Part shown: positions 5,748-5,777 of the stretch, in pieces
Layout: the number at the start of each line of letters is the position of its first letter
How positions within the stretch are numbered: position 1 is the first letter of the stretch
Assembly (NCBI GenBank): GCA_016933355.1
Contig: JAFGBC010000222.1
Span: 1 to 5,777 of the forward strand
DNA length: 5,777 nt
Direction of reading: 5' to 3'
Source: Candidatus Aminicenantota bacterium
Lineage (GTDB): Bacteria; Acidobacteriota; Aminicenantia; Aminicenantales; JAFGBC01
The notes under the pieces: generated by a model
What the model saw: the letters and a program-made list of their open reading frames with translations, nothing else
Database searches by the model: none
Told to the model about the DNA's origin: nothing
Made by a program: the position numbers and the translations under genes

Positions 5748-5777
5748 GACTCGGCGGAAAGGGCTCGGGATAGTCGA

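Overview
The window is a GC-rich bacterial chromosome segment. Every gene I can support lies on the minus strand, so the biological order runs from high to low coordinates: ychF-like GTPase (5718-4636), tgt (4639-3518), yajC (3493-3149), secD (3136-1592), secF (1590-430) and the first 116 codons of a TonB-type energy transducer (348 to the left edge). The tgt-yajC-secD-secF order is a widely conserved bacterial housekeeping cluster. The TonB stub has a long cytoplasmic tail, one membrane helix with a central histidine, an 'ALPEVEV..FLAPPPP' junction and 12 consecutive prolines. From memory this style is common in Acidobacteriota and Aminicenantota. Together with the GC-rich DNA and a SecF carrying a large insertion, it points to a Gram-negative-type organism of that broad group. 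This placement is inference; no marker in the window proves it.

Region by region: at 5719-5747 there is a sigma70-like promoter (TTGACA, 17 bp, TTTACT) whose -10 box abuts the annotated GTG of the ychF-like gene, so that mRNA is probably leaderless. The ychF-like stop and tgt start overlap as ATGA. yajC follows tgt after 24 bases with a good Shine-Dalgarno. yajC and secD are 12 bases apart, and secD and secF 1 base apart. This looks like one translationally coupled operon. The 81-base gap after secF (349-429) holds a near-consensus promoter (TTGTCA, 17 bp, TATAAT), a 13-base palindrome and a Shine-Dalgarno for tonB, so tonB can be transcribed on its own although no terminator separates it from secF.

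Functionally, YajC, SecD and SecF form the accessory module of the Sec translocon that uses proton motive force to finish export. Tgt modifies tRNA wobble G34 (queuosine pathway). The YchF-like protein is a ribosome-associated-type P-loop NTPase. TonB carries proton-motive energy to outer-membrane receptors. The window is mostly ordinary housekeeping. The points worth a second look are a ComEA-like helix-hairpin-helix insertion in the periplasmic domain of SecF, an altered substrate-pocket motif in Tgt, a divergent YchF-type G domain, and the compact leaderless promoter with an internal dyad. I found no RNA genes, mobile elements or CRISPR arrays.
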